This document shows, piece after piece, positions 1-7,974 of a DNA stretch of 20,787 bases. Each line of letters starts with the position of its first letter. Position 1 is the first letter of the stretch. This DNA comes from Microbacteriaceae bacterium (GTDB taxonomy: Bacteria > Actinomycetota > Actinomycetes > Actinomycetales > Microbacteriaceae). A program made the translations under genes and the position numbers. The notes beneath the pieces are model-generated. The model had not been told where the DNA came from and did not search any database. It saw only the letters and a program-made list of their open reading frames with translations. The DNA lies in the NCBI GenBank assembly GCA_009925875.1, contig RFQD01000001.1:1-20787 (forward strand), in the 5' to 3' direction.

Positions 1-369
1 CCCGACGCTGTGCGCACGGAGTTTTCTTGGGTTGCACCTCACGGAGCCGGATCACTCATCGCCTCATCGCTCATCGGGTGGCAGAGCATCCGCTTTGAAG
101 TGACGGAGTTTGGCGATTCGGGTGAATCCGGTGAGCGGTGGGTGTACACGCCCTCGCTGGGCGCTTTTCACGTCCACGTCGACGAGGTAGGAAATTATCT
201 CGTGACGGAGAATCGGTTGCGGTCGCTCATGGATAACGGGACGAATGACATCCTGTCCATCCGCGAGGAGTTTGATCGCGTATTGGGCGGACCTTGGGAC
301 CGAGAACTTGAGACGTTTCGTGAGGTTGCCGACGAATCATCGGTCACGTGGCTCCACCGAGTTGGCTGA
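1..369 (+). CDS. DUF3145 domain protein, 5' end cut by window edge
   Basis: The frame is open from base 1 and ends in TGA at 367-369, so the N-terminal part lies outside the window. The visible 122 residues match my memory of the actinobacterial DUF3145 family along their length: a region with RTEFSWVAPHGAG, then FEVTEFGDSGESGERWVYTP, an acidic segment containing LGGPWDRELETFR, and the characteristic ending WLHRVG. Family members are usually about 160-170 residues, so roughly 40-50 are missing. I see no catalytic motif, signal peptide or membrane segment. The function of the family is unknown. In actinobacteria it is commonly found beside fabF, as here, where the two genes converge with only 15 bp between stop codons. 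That recurrent pairing suggests, without proving, a link to fatty-acid synthesis. Confidence 0.85.
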   Translation, partial: PDAVRTEFSWVAPHGAGSLIASSLIGWQSIRFEVTEFGDSGESGERWVYTPSLGAFHVHVDEVGNYLVTENRLRSLMDNGTNDILSIREEFDRVLGGPWDRELETFREVADESSVTWLHRVG

Positions 370-384
370 CGCGCCGAGGAAAAT

Positions 385-1626
385 CTAGTTGTAGCTTCGG
401 AAGGCGGCAACAGCGTTGTGCCCTCCAAAACCGAACGAGTTGCTGATTGCCAGAATGTCACCTTGCGGAAGATCGCGCGGTGCCGTTGCGACGTCAAGCA
501 CAATCTCGGGGTCCTGGTTTTCGAGGTTAATCGTGGGCGGTGCCGTTCGATGGTGCAACGCGAGCACGGTAAAGAGTGCCTCGATTGCCCCCGCTCCACC
601 GAGTAGGTGTCCGGTCGACGCCTTCGTGGCTGACACCACGACGCCGTCGAGATGATCGCCAAAAACGCGGCGAAGCGCGTTGTATTCCGCGATGTCTCCT
701 ACGGGCGTGCTCGTGGCATGTGCGTTGATGTGGACGACGTCGCTCAATTGTGCGCCAGCCATCTCAACTGCTTGACGCATGGCACGCGCCGCCGCGTTCC
801 CCTCGGGGTCAGGGGCTGTGATGTGGTACGCGTCACTCGTTACGGAGCCACCGGCAACTTCGGCATAAATCTTCGCCCCGCGCGCCACGGCATGCTCTTC
901 CGTTTCGAGAACGAGAGCGGCAGCCCCCTCACCCAAAACGAAACCGTCTCTGTTGACGTCGTAAGGACGCGAGGCTCGTTGGGGATCATCGTTGCGTTTT
1001 GACAAGGCCTGCATCGCGGCAAAAGATGCGATGGGTAGGGGGTGGATGGCCGCCTCTGAGCCACCCGCCACGATCACATCCGCGTAACCGGCTTGCAAAT
1101 GCTCGTAGGCGTTGACAATGGATTCCGTGCTCGAGGCACACGCGGACACGACCGTGCGCACCCCGGCGCGAGCGTGCAAGTCCATGCCCACGGCGGCGCC
1201 CGGACCATTCGGCATGAGCATGGGAACAGTCATGGGTAGAACGCGTCGGGGACCCTTCTCTTTGAGGACGTCCCACGCGTCAAGTAGTGTCCACACGCCT
1301 CCGATGCCCGTTGCCCAATCAACCGCAAGTCGACCGGGGTCTACTTCGGGGCTTCCCGCATCCGCCCACGCCTCTCGCCCGGCGATGAGGGCAAATTGGC
1401 TAGACGGGTCAAGCCGCTTCGTTTCAACCCGCTCGAGGATGTCGGATGCAGGCACTGCCGCCTGAGCAGCGAAGGTGATGGGGAGCTCCAGCTGTGCAAC
1501 CCACTCCTGGAGCAGTGGACGTGCGCCGGAAGCGCCAGCGAGGATGGCTGACCATGTTTCGGGAGCGTTGCCCGCGAGAGGGGACGTTGCACCTATGCCA
1601 GTGACGACAATTTTCTTTGTTGACAT
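385..1626 (-). CDS. fabF: 3-oxoacyl-[acyl-carrier-protein] synthase II (KAS II)
   Basis: This is the elongating condensing enzyme of type II fatty acid synthesis. It joins malonyl-ACP to a growing acyl-ACP in the cytoplasm. The 413-residue thiolase-fold protein carries the full triad: Cys163 in SACASS, His303 in NAHATSTPVGD and His340 in KASTGHLLGG, with Lys335 preceding the last. These numbers coincide with E. coli FabF, which supports the ATG at 1626. A GAAGGA ribosome site lies about 9 nt upstream. A TTG two codons earlier is less likely. It is the last gene of the aceE-fabD-fabH-acpP-fabF run and is separated from acpP by an unusually long 118-bp gap containing hairpins. A KasA-like role in longer-chain elongation is possible in actinobacteria, but nothing in the sequence distinguishes it. 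Confidence 0.96.
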   Translation of the reverse strand: MSTKKIVVTGIGATSPLAGNAPETWSAILAGASGARPLLQEWVAQLELPITFAAQAAVPASDILERVETKRLDPSSQFALIAGREAWADAGSPEVDPGRLAVDWATGIGGVWTLLDAWDVLKEKGPRRVLPMTVPMLMPNGPGAAVGMDLHARAGVRTVVSACASSTESIVNAYEHLQAGYADVIVAGGSEAAIHPLPIASFAAMQALSKRNDDPQRASRPYDVNRDGFVLGEGAAALVLETEEHAVARGAKIYAEVAGGSVTSDAYHITAPDPEGNAAARAMRQAVEMAGAQLSDVVHINAHATSTPVGDIAEYNALRRVFGDHLDGVVVSATKASTGHLLGGAGAIEALFTVLALHHRTAPPTINLENQDPEIVLDVATAPRDLPQGDILAISNSFGFGGHNAVAAFRSYN

Positions 1627-1690
1627 GACCAAAAATCCTTCACTCGTCTCGCCGCGTCAACGCGGTCCGTCTGTGGATGTGGTGAAAACG

Positions 1691-1731
1691 TTTGCTCGAG
1701 CGACACACGATGAGTCTGCCGCTCGAGCAAA
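1691..1731 (-). terminator. Perfect 12-bp inverted repeat between acpP and fabF
   Basis: Bases 1691-1702 (tttgctcgagcg) are the exact reverse complement of 1720-1731, with a 17-nt loop. On the minus-strand transcript the hairpin lies 13 nt after the acpP stop codon and is followed by a short U-rich stretch (cgttttc). This resembles a partial or leaky intrinsic terminator, or a 3' stabilising stem for an acpP transcript. A second, small GC-rich stem (1652-1656 with 1661-1665, tetraloop) lies between it and the fabF ribosome site. The pairing is seen directly; the attenuation role is inferred. Confidence 0.6.
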
Positions 1732-1744
1732 TGACCTGACGGGC

Positions 1745-1993
1745 TTAGGCCGCAGACGCCGTGATGAACGCAACAGCGTCACCAACGGTCTTGAGGTTCT
1801 TGACCTCGTCGTCAGGAATCTTCACGTCGAACTTCTCTTCGGCGTTGACCACGATGGTCATCATCGAAATAGAGTCGATGTCAAGGTCGTCAGTGAATGA
1901 CTTTTCGAGTTGAACGGTCTCGGTCGCAATGCCGGTCTCGTCGTTGATGAGTTCTGCCAGACCTGCAAGAACTTCGTCGTTGGACAGTGCCAT
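1745..1993 (-). CDS. acpP: Acyl carrier protein
   Basis: This small acidic carrier holds the growing acyl chain on a 4'-phosphopantetheine arm and shuttles it between FabD, FabH and FabF. It has 82 residues, the usual length for the family. Ser41 in DLDIDSIS is the predicted phosphopantetheine attachment site; the family hallmark is DSL, here DSI. The ATG at 1993 is chosen because AAGGAG lies just upstream and the translation MALSNDEVLAGLAEL fits family N-termini; a longer in-frame reading (to 2059) begins with low-complexity His-rich sequence unlike ACP. It sits between fabH (68 bp upstream) and fabF (118 bp downstream). A candidate promoter and a downstream hairpin suggest it may also be transcribed alone, in keeping with the high level of ACP that cells need. 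Confidence 0.96.
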   Translation of the reverse strand: MALSNDEVLAGLAELINDETGIATETVQLEKSFTDDLDIDSISMMTIVVNAEEKFDVKIPDDEVKNLKTVGDAVAFITASAA

Positions 1994-2027
1994 TTCTTCT
2001 CCTTGGTGGTGTGAGTGACCGTGTGCA

Positions 2028-2033
2028 AGTTTA
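2028..2033 (-). promoter_or_regulatory. Candidate internal -10 element for acpP
   Basis: On the minus strand this reads TAAACT, the same hexamer proposed for rnpB in this window. It lies in the 68-bp gap between the fabH stop and acpP. A start 7 nt downstream would give a leader of about 27 nt ending in the AAGGAG site. The only -35-like sequence (TTGCCG) is about 20 bp upstream, longer than ideal. The site is weak on its own; the extra-long gap and the hairpin after acpP make it more plausible. Confidence 0.35.
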
Positions 2034-2061
2034 CGCGAGTCTGTGGATGCCTCCGGCAACC

Positions 2062-3072
2062 CTACGGCAGGACGACGACTTGAGCGCCAAATACCAGTCC
2101 AGCGCCAAAACCTATCTGGAGCGCGAGCCCTCCGCTGGCCTGCGGATTCTCTGCGAGGAGCCGATGTGTCGCGAGTGGGATGGAAGCCGCCGACGTGTTG
2201 CCCGTCGTTTCGATGTCGCGTGCAATGAGAACCCTATCGGGAAGTTTGAGCTGCTTGGCGAATTCGTCAATGATGCGCATATTCGCCTGGTGAGGGATGA
2301 ATGCGGTCAGCTGATCGCTCGACACGCCGGCCTCGTCAAGAGCCCGTTGCGCCACTTTCGCCATTTCCCAGACGGCCCAACGGAATACCGTTTGACCCTC
2401 CTGACGAAGGGTCGGCCATGCCACGTCTCCGTGCCCGTCACGATATTCCAGCAACGAATGGTTCATCCCGACCGCGTCCCACTTGGAACCGTCCGAACCC
2501 CAGACCGTCTTCGCGATTCCCGGGTAATCGCTGGGTCCGACGACCGCAGCTCCGGCGCCGTCGCCGAGCAGAAAAGAAATTGTTCGATCGGTGGGTTCGA
2601 CAATTTCGCTCAGCTTTTCCGCCCCGATGACAAGTACGTACGTGGCTAGACCACTCCGGACAAAGGAATCCGCCTGCGCAATTCCATACGTGTAGCCCGC
2701 GCAAGCGGCCGAGATGTCGTATGCAGCGGCAGGATTTGCACCAATGCGATCCGCGACGAGCGCCGCCATGGACGGCGTTTGAACCGAGTTGCTGATTGTC
2801 GAGATCAGCACGGCGTTGATCTCGTGCGGCTCAATGCCTGCTTTCAGAATCGCCTCGCGCGCCGCCGCGGTTGCCAAGTCCGCCGCGGTGACGTCGGCCG
2901 AGGCGCGGGTTCGCGTGATTACTCCGGTGCGCTGACGAATCCACTCGTCGCTCGACTCGATCGGTCCCGCAAGTTCGTCATTCGTGACAATCACGTCGCC
3001 ACGTGCGGCGCCGAGAGCGAGGATCCTCGAGTGTGCCGCTCCATGGGACTCCGCCAACGGGATGTGTGTCAT
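2062..3072 (-). CDS. fabH: 3-oxoacyl-[acyl-carrier-protein] synthase III (KAS III)
   Basis: FabH starts fatty acid synthesis by condensing an acyl-CoA primer with malonyl-ACP. The 336-residue product has the family triad Cys124 (SAACAGYTYG), His261 (FIPHQANMR) and Asn292 (ETTGNTSAAS), and the late glycine-rich GFGAGL segment. The ATG at 3072 follows an AAAGGA site with about 6 nt spacing. The N-terminus is slightly extended compared with E. coli FabH (317 residues), as is common in actinobacteria. The gene is 32 bp downstream of fabD in the same direction. Actinobacterial FabH often prefers branched primers, which would yield iso/anteiso fatty acids; that specificity cannot be read here. Confidence 0.96.
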   Translation of the reverse strand: MTHIPLAESHGAAHSRILALGAARGDVIVTNDELAGPIESSDEWIRQRTGVITRTRASADVTAADLATAAAREAILKAGIEPHEINAVLISTISNSVQTPSMAALVADRIGANPAAAYDISAACAGYTYGIAQADSFVRSGLATYVLVIGAEKLSEIVEPTDRTISFLLGDGAGAAVVGPSDYPGIAKTVWGSDGSKWDAVGMNHSLLEYRDGHGDVAWPTLRQEGQTVFRWAVWEMAKVAQRALDEAGVSSDQLTAFIPHQANMRIIDEFAKQLKLPDRVLIARDIETTGNTSAASIPLATHRLLAENPQASGGLALQIGFGAGLVFGAQVVVLP

Positions 3073-3104
3073 GTCGATCCTTTTGTCGTAGGGATTACGG
3101 AATG

Positions 3105-4025
3105 CTATGTCAACGAATCGATGAGGTCACGTGCTACCGCGAGGTCATCCGGAGACTTTATGGCGACCGTGGGAATTCCTTTGAGCGCGCGTTTGGCCAG
3201 TCCGACGAGCGCTCCCGCCGGTGCCACCTCGATAATGCCGGTGACTCCCGCATCGGCGAAGGCTTCCATACACAGATCCCATCGAACAGGTGAGGAGACC
3301 TGTCCCACCATCAGATCGAGGTACGCACGCCCACTCGTCACGCGAGAGCCGTCGCGATTTGTCCACAAGGCGCGAACTGGGTCTGCATGATTGACGGTGT
3401 CTGCCGCCTCACGAAGAACCGAAACGGCGGATTCCATGTAGGGAGTATGAAAGGCTCCCGCAACGTGAAGAGGAATGACACGCGTCCCGGCCGGCGGATT
3501 CTCTGCCAAGGTCGTGAGAGCCGTCAGATCTCCGGCCGCCACGAGCTGCCCACCGCCGTTGTAGTTAGCCGCAAACAGGCCGAGTTCGACAAGTCGTTGC
3601 GTCACCTCGTCCTCGTCACCACCAATGATGGCGCTCATGCCTGTCGAGACACGAGTCGCCGCGTCGGCCATTGCCCGGCCTCGAAGCGCCACGAGCTTAG
3701 TCGCGTCGTGTGCATCCAGAACGCCGGCGCCGACGGCAGCCGTGAACTCCCCGACGGAGTGGCCCGCAGTGCCGCCAGTCTTTGCCAGGTGATCTGTTTC
3801 CGATAGCGCATCGAGAGTGAGTACTCCGGCGGCCACGATGAGCGGCTGAGCGATCTGAGTGTCTCTGATTGTGTCGGCATCGCTGATTGTTCCATGCGTG
3901 ATGAGGTCAATTTCGGCTGCCTCGGAGAGTGATTCGAGCAGCGCTCGGCTTCGAGCATCGGCAATCCACGGCTCCATGAATCCAGGAGTTTGTGATCCCT
4001 GGCCAGGACACACGACGATAATCAT
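3105..4025 (-). CDS. fabD: Malonyl-CoA:ACP transacylase
   Basis: FabD moves the malonyl group from CoA to ACP, making the extender unit used by FabH and FabF. The 306-residue protein opens with the oxyanion loop CPGQGSQTPGF (Gln11), has the nucleophile Ser90 in AGHSVGEF, Arg115 in LRGRAMA and the catalytic His193 in AGAFHTPYM, in the family order. The length is normal. The ATG at 4025 has a GGGAGAGG site upstream. It follows aceE with an 18-bp gap and precedes fabH by 32 bp, so co-transcription with aceE is likely. In several actinobacteria, as I recall, a PucR/CdaR-type regulator gene precedes fabD; no such gene is present here. Confidence 0.95.
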   Translation of the reverse strand: MIIVVCPGQGSQTPGFMEPWIADARSRALLESLSEAAEIDLITHGTISDADTIRDTQIAQPLIVAAGVLTLDALSETDHLAKTGGTAGHSVGEFTAAVGAGVLDAHDATKLVALRGRAMADAATRVSTGMSAIIGGDEDEVTQRLVELGLFAANYNGGGQLVAAGDLTALTTLAENPPAGTRVIPLHVAGAFHTPYMESAVSVLREAADTVNHADPVRALWTNRDGSRVTSGRAYLDLMVGQVSSPVRWDLCMEAFADAGVTGIIEVAPAGALVGLAKRALKGIPTVAIKSPDDLAVARDLIDSLT

Positions 4026-4043
4026 TCGGATACCTCTCCCGAC

Positions 4044-6779
4044 TTAGCTTTCGCCACCGGCAGAACCGGTTGTACCGGCGGTGACATCAAACAATCTGTA
4101 CTTGTCAATCGCCTCTCGAACAGTTGAGCGATCGACGAGTCCTTGTTCCGCCAACGAGAGCAACGTTCGAACAACAATTGACGGACCATCAATCAGGAAG
4201 TGGCGACGCGCTGCCGCGCGGGTGTCCGAGAAACCGAAGCCGTCAGCGCCGAGAGTCGCGAATGAACCCGGGACAAACTCCCGAATCATGCCGGGGACCA
4301 AGTGGTTATAGTCCGACACTGCGATGACCGGGCCTTCAGTGCCCGAGAGTTTCTGGGTGACGTAGGGAACGCGAGGCTCCGCGGTCGGATCGAGCAAGTT
4401 GACCGACTGAGCCGAGATGCCGTCTCTGCGTAGCTCTGACCAGGAAGTGACCGACCACACGTCGGCAGAAATGCCCCAGTCTTGTTCCAGCAATTCTTGC
4501 GCTTCACGTGCCCACGGCACGGCCACACCAGACGCGAGAATTTGAGCCTTGTGCCCCTTCGATGTCGATCCCTGCAGAAGGTACATGCCACGCACGACAC
4601 CTTCAATGTCCAAATCCTCGGGTTCAGCTGGTTGCACGATGGGCTCGTTGTAGACCGTCAAGTAGTACATGACGTTGGGGTCGGGATGCTCGCCACCATA
4701 CATGCGGTCAATACCAGAACGCACGATATGACCAATCTCGTAGCCGTAGGCCGGGTCGTAGGCCACAACAGCAGGATTCGTGAACGCAATCAGGGGCGAG
4801 TGTCCGTCGGCGTGCTGCAGACCTTCGCCCGTGAGCGTCGTGCGACCCGCCGTGGCACCGATAACGAATCCTCGCACCATCTGGTCACCCGCGAGCCAGA
4901 ATGCATCGCCTGTGCGCTGGAAACCAAACATGGAGTAGAACACATACACCGGAACGAGAAGCTCACCCTGGGTGGAGTAGGACGAGCCGACTGCAGTGAA
5001 GGCCGCAAGAGCTCCGGCCTCATTGATGCCCACGTGAATGATGGTGCCGGTCGGATCCTCTTTGTAGGCGAGAAGCAGATCACGGTCGACCGAGATGTAG
5101 TGCTGGCCATTGGGGTTGTAAATCTTGGCGTTGGGGAAGAAGGCATCCATGCCGAACGTGCGGGCTTCATCCGGAATAATCGGCACGATTCGCGGACCAA
5201 ATTCTTTGTCCCGAATCAGATCCTTGAGTAGGCGAACAAAGGCCATCGTGGTGGCAATTTCTTGTGTACCCGACCCCTTGGCGGCGATGGCATACGTGCT
5301 TTCGGCGGGCACATTGATGTGTGTGTACTTCGAACGTCGCTCGGGAACATATCCACCGAGTTCCCGTCGACGCTCATGCAGGTACTCAATGTGGGGGTCG
5401 TCGTCGCTGGGCTTGAAATAGGGTGGCAAATACGGATCTTCTTCGAGCGCCGCATCCGTGATGGGTATCTTCAAAAAGTCGCGAACGAGCTTGAGATCCT
5501 CGAGTTTGAGCTTCTTCATCTGGTGGGTGGCGTTGCGACCCTCAAAGTGCTTGCCGAGACCGTAGCCCTTGATTGTGTGGGCGAGAATGACCGTGGGTTG
5601 GCCCTTGTGTTCTGACGCGGCCTTGAAGGCTGCGTACACCTTTCGGTAGTCGTGTCCACCTCGCTTGAGGCCCCAAATTTGGTCGTCCGAGTACCCCTCC
5701 ACCAGTTTCAAGGCGCGAGGGTCACGAGCAAAGAAGTTTTCGCGGACGAAGGCTCCGTCCTCGGTCTTGTACGTTTGGAAGTCGCCGTCGGGAGTGACAT
5801 TCATGAGGGTGCGGAGTGCTCCCTCTTCGTCGCGCGCGAGAAGATCATCCCATTCGCGACCCCAGATGACTTTGATGACATTCCAGCCGGCACCGCGGAA
5901 GAAGCTCTCGAGTTCCTGGATGATTTTGCCATTGCCCCGAACAGGTCCGTCGAGGCGCTGCAGGTTGCAGTTGATGACAAAGTTGAGATTGTCGAGGCCC
6001 TCATTGGCAGCTACCTGCAACTGGCCACGACTTTCAACTTCATCCATTTCGCCGTCACCCAAAAATGCCCAGACCTGCTGGTCAGACGCGTCTTTGATGC
6101 CTCGGTTAGTGAGGTAGCGGTTGAGTTGCGCCTGATAAATCGCGTTGATGGGACCGAGTCCCATCGAGACTGTGGGAAATTGCCAGAATTCGGGCATCAG
6201 TCGCGGGTGCGGGTAGGACGATAGCCCCCCGCCGACATGCGATTTTTCCTGTCGAAACCCGTCGAGTTGCGATTCACTCAAACGACCTTCGAGGTAAGCG
6301 CGTGCGTAGGCCCCCGGAGAAGCGTGGCCCTGATAGAAGACTTGGTCGCCGCCGCCCGGATGGTCCTGACCGCGGAAGAAGTGGTTGAACCCTACTTCGT
6401 ACAACGACGACGACGACGCATACGTCGAGATGTGCCCACCAACAGCGATACCTGGTCGCTGTGCTCGATGCACGAGCATTGCGGCGTTCCATCGAATCCA
6501 TGCTCGGTAGCGGCGTTCGATTTCTTCATCGCCGGGGAACGCTGGCTCGTCTTCCGGAGAAATCGTATTGATGAAGTCCGTGGTGGGAACCATGGGAACG
6601 CCGAGGTGTAACTCTTTCGAGCGGCGCAACAAACTGAGCATCACATTGCGGCCACGCTCGTGTCCGGATGTTTCGACAACACCATTTAGCGACTGAATCC
6701 ATTCCGCGGTTTCCGCAGGGTCGGAGTCAATATTGGTGACGGAATACGGATCTTGATCGTTTACGGTCACGCGTTGCAC
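4044..6779 (-). CDS. aceE: Pyruvate dehydrogenase E1 component, homodimeric type
   Basis: AceE decarboxylates pyruvate with thiamine diphosphate and passes the acetyl group to the lipoyl E2 subunit, feeding acetyl-CoA into metabolism. The product is about 911 residues, the usual size of the alpha2-type E1. The thiamine-diphosphate/Mg motif is clear, running from GDGEMDE (241-247) to NCNLQRLD (270-277). Earlier conserved blocks include [13 protein letters not shown] and YQGHASPG, and a late block has DGFGFSDTR. No E2 or E3 gene is nearby, as is common in actinobacteria. Starts are uncertain: GTG at 6779 (used here) or GTG at 6770, giving [10 protein letters not shown], which resembles starts I recall from related species. 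Neither has a strong ribosome site. The gene heads the fab operon and is divergent from the peroxiredoxin gene. Confidence 0.95.
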   Translation of the reverse strand: MQRVTVNDQDPYSVTNIDSDPAETAEWIQSLNGVVETSGHERGRNVMLSLLRRSKELHLGVPMVPTTDFINTISPEDEPAFPGDEEIERRYRAWIRWNAAMLVHRAQRPGIAVGGHISTYASSSSLYEVGFNHFFRGQDHPGGGDQVFYQGHASPGAYARAYLEGRLSESQLDGFRQEKSHVGGGLSSYPHPRLMPEFWQFPTVSMGLGPINAIYQAQLNRYLTNRGIKDASDQQVWAFLGDGEMDEVESRGQLQVAANEGLDNLNFVINCNLQRLDGPVRGNGKIIQELESFFRGAGWNVIKVIWGREWDDLLARDEEGALRTLMNVTPDGDFQTYKTEDGAFVRENFFARDPRALKLVEGYSDDQIWGLKRGGHDYRKVYAAFKAASEHKGQPTVILAHTIKGYGLGKHFEGRNATHQMKKLKLEDLKLVRDFLKIPITDAALEEDPYLPPYFKPSDDDPHIEYLHERRRELGGYVPERRSKYTHINVPAESTYAIAAKGSGTQEIATTMAFVRLLKDLIRDKEFGPRIVPIIPDEARTFGMDAFFPNAKIYNPNGQHYISVDRDLLLAYKEDPTGTIIHVGINEAGALAAFTAVGSSYSTQGELLVPVYVFYSMFGFQRTGDAFWLAGDQMVRGFVIGATAGRTTLTGEGLQHADGHSPLIAFTNPAVVAYDPAYGYEIGHIVRSGIDRMYGGEHPDPNVMYYLTVYNEPIVQPAEPEDLDIEGVVRGMYLLQGSTSKGHKAQILASGVAVPWAREAQELLEQDWGISADVWSVTSWSELRRDGISAQSVNLLDPTAEPRVPYVTQKLSGTEGPVIAVSDYNHLVPGMIREFVPGSFATLGADGFGFSDTRAAARRHFLIDGPSIVVRTLLSLAEQGLVDRSTVREAIDKYRLFDVTAGTTGSAGGES

Positions 6780-6918
6780 TTTCTTCTTAAACGGACAGGT
6801 CGTGTCCGCGCGCCCATTGCGAGAGGCAGGGTGTGCCAGATGCGACGGAAGGGCGACAAACTTAACACTACTGAACGAATATGCTTACCTCACGCTCGTC
6901 ACGAAAGGCAGAAATCGC
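6780..6918. promoter_or_regulatory. Divergent intergenic region between aceE and the peroxiredoxin gene
   Basis: This 139-bp gap separates two oppositely oriented genes and must hold the promoter of the aceE-fab operon and that of the peroxiredoxin gene. On the plus strand, TATGCT at 6880-6885 is a passable -10, giving a leader of about 27 nt, but I see no good -35. I cannot single out a convincing aceE promoter by eye, and I see no clear operator palindrome. Confidence 0.4.
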
Positions 6919-7377
6919 ATGATTGAAATTGGCACCCTGGCACCGGACTTTGCTCTCAAGAATCAATTCGGAGAAACGGTCACTCTCTCGTCGTTCCGCG
7001 GCGTCAAACCTGTTGTTCTTGTCTTCTTCCCGCTCGCTTTCAGTGGAATCTGCACAGGTGAGCTCTGTGAGATTCGGGATAACCTCGGTGTTTTTGCCGA
7101 CAGCGATGTGGAGCTTTTTGGTGTGTCTGTTGATTCCTTTTTCACGCAACGCGCCTTCGCCGAGAGTCAAAACTATGACTTCAACCTCTTGGCCGATTTT
7201 TGGCCACATGGAAAGGTTGCTCAGGATTTCGGTGTCTTTGTCGCCGACGAGGGGTTTGCCAACCGCGCCACCATTGTCATCGACAAAGAGGGCAAGGTCG
7301 CTGCCCATTTCGTGACGGCGCCTGGGCAGGCTCGAGAATTCGGCGCGTATCGGGAAGCGTTGAACGCGCTTTCCTAA
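6919..7377 (+). CDS. ahpE: Peroxiredoxin, AhpE-like (AhpC/TSA family)
   Basis: This thiol peroxidase would reduce peroxides in the cytoplasm using an active-site cysteine. The 152-residue product has the thioredoxin-fold peroxiredoxin pattern: APDFALKNQFGETVTLSSF, then VVLVFFPLAFSGICTGELC with peroxidatic Cys45, and the AhpE-like block LLADFWPHGKVAQDFGVF. It resembles mycobacterial AhpE as I remember it, but has a second cysteine, Cys50, five residues after Cys45, as in Bcp-type enzymes that form an intramolecular disulfide. The ATG at 6919 is chosen because MIEIGTLAPDF matches family N-termini and GAAAGG lies upstream; a frame extension to 6802 has no family similarity. It is divergent from aceE and followed by tRNA-Val. 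Confidence 0.9.
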   Translation: MIEIGTLAPDFALKNQFGETVTLSSFRGVKPVVLVFFPLAFSGICTGELCEIRDNLGVFADSDVELFGVSVDSFFTQRAFAESQNYDFNLLADFWPHGKVAQDFGVFVADEGFANRATIVIDKEGKVAAHFVTAPGQAREFGAYREALNALS

Positions 7378-7381
7378 TTCA

Positions 7382-7403
7382 GTCGATAGTCTTGACTTTC
7401 GAC
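7382..7403 (+). repeat. Short imperfect hairpin between ahpE and tRNA-Val
   Basis: GTCGA at 7382-7386 pairs with TCGAC at 7399-7403. One T-T mismatch and a further 3-bp stem around a CTTG loop complete the structure. There is no T-tract. It could be a weak end point for the ahpE transcript, or chance symmetry around the tRNA promoter. The pairing is visible; no role is established. Confidence 0.3.
7387..7392 (+). promoter_or_regulatory. Candidate -10 element for tRNA-Val
   Basis: TAGTCT fits the TANNNT pattern and would place the transcript start near 7399-7400, a few bases before the mature tRNA 5' end. The best -35-like hexamer (TTGAAC, 7360-7365) is about 21 bp upstream, too far to be convincing. 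The tRNA might also be made by read-through from ahpE. Confidence 0.3.
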
Positions 7404-7407
7404 AAGA

Positions 7408-7480
7408 GGGCCTTTAGCTCAGTTGGTAGAGCGCCACGTTTACACCGTGGATGTCATCGGTTCGAGCCCGGTAGGGCCCA
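7408..7480 (+). tRNA. tRNA-Val, anticodon TAC
   Basis: The 73-nt sequence folds into a standard cloverleaf. The acceptor stem is GGGCCTT with AGGGCCC, including one G-U pair, and the discriminator A is at 7480. The D-arm is in TAGCTCAGTTGGTAGAGC. The anticodon stem is CCACG/CGTGG around loop TTTACAC, so the anticodon is TAC (reads GUA and related valine codons). The T-arm is ATCGG-TTCGAGC-CCGGT. The CCA end is not encoded and must be added after transcription. Confidence 0.97.
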
Positions 7481-7500
7481 CTTCTCGGTAAAGTACGACT

Positions 7501-7974
7501 GTGAGAGACACGTCGATACCTACCCCGGCAATCGTGGATGCGCGTCTCATCGAAGCGCCCTTTGAAGTTGCCGTGCGGCAAGGACCGTCCCTGCCACCCG
7601 ACGCGAAAGAGCCCGAACGCTCGGGTGCACCGCACGCTTCTCGGGATAACGCCCCGTCGGGTGATGCGTCATCGCACCGGGAGCAAAAGCGCCGGCAAAA
7701 GGCGGCAGAACGCCTCGCGCAACGCGAGGCCAAGCTCAGCGCGCAGCAGCGAGCTGCGGAATTGAAAGCTGCCGCCAAAGCGGAGAAACAATCTTCTCGA
7801 ACGCACAAACGCAAACCCGATTCATCCGCGCAGGTGAGTGTCGAAGATCCGACGGCGGCCTTCGATGCGGTCTTTGGCGCGTCAGCTCACCCGTCTGCGG
7901 AGAAGGCCGACATGCCTGAACCGATTCGACGAGCTACCAGCTTCGACGAGTTGATGGGACACTCCGGCGAGTGA
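7501..7974 (+). CDS. Uncharacterised charged, Ala/Lys/Arg/Glu-rich protein
   Basis: I do not recognise this 157-residue product. The N-terminal third is proline-containing and probably unstructured. Residues about 60-105 are very rich in Arg, Lys, Glu, Gln and Ala, with helical or coiled-coil character. The acidic C-terminal end carries RRATSFDELMGHSGE. There is no signal peptide or membrane segment. The GTG start at 7501 has no Shine-Dalgarno sequence, but TAAAGT lies 6 nt upstream, so it could be leaderless; the start is uncertain. It begins 20 bp after tRNA-Val and its stop overlaps the next gene's GTG by 4 bp (GTGA). That overlap strongly supports it being a real, translationally coupled gene. 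A role with the downstream Nif3 and zinc-ribbon-family proteins is possible but unsupported. Confidence 0.75.
   Translation: MRDTSIPTPAIVDARLIEAPFEVAVRQGPSLPPDAKEPERSGAPHASRDNAPSGDASSHREQKRRQKAAERLAQREAKLSAQQRAAELKAAAKAEKQSSRTHKRKPDSSAQVSVEDPTAAFDAVFGASAHPSAEKADMPEPIRRATSFDELMGHSGE

Noticed and set aside
4482..5231. A 249-codon open frame opposite aceE
   Set aside because: It is a shadow of the conserved AceE reading frame and has no recognisable protein features.
6780..6918. Possible riboswitch or operator in the aceE upstream region
   Set aside because: No conserved riboswitch core or clear palindrome was seen; only generic promoter-like hexamers are present.
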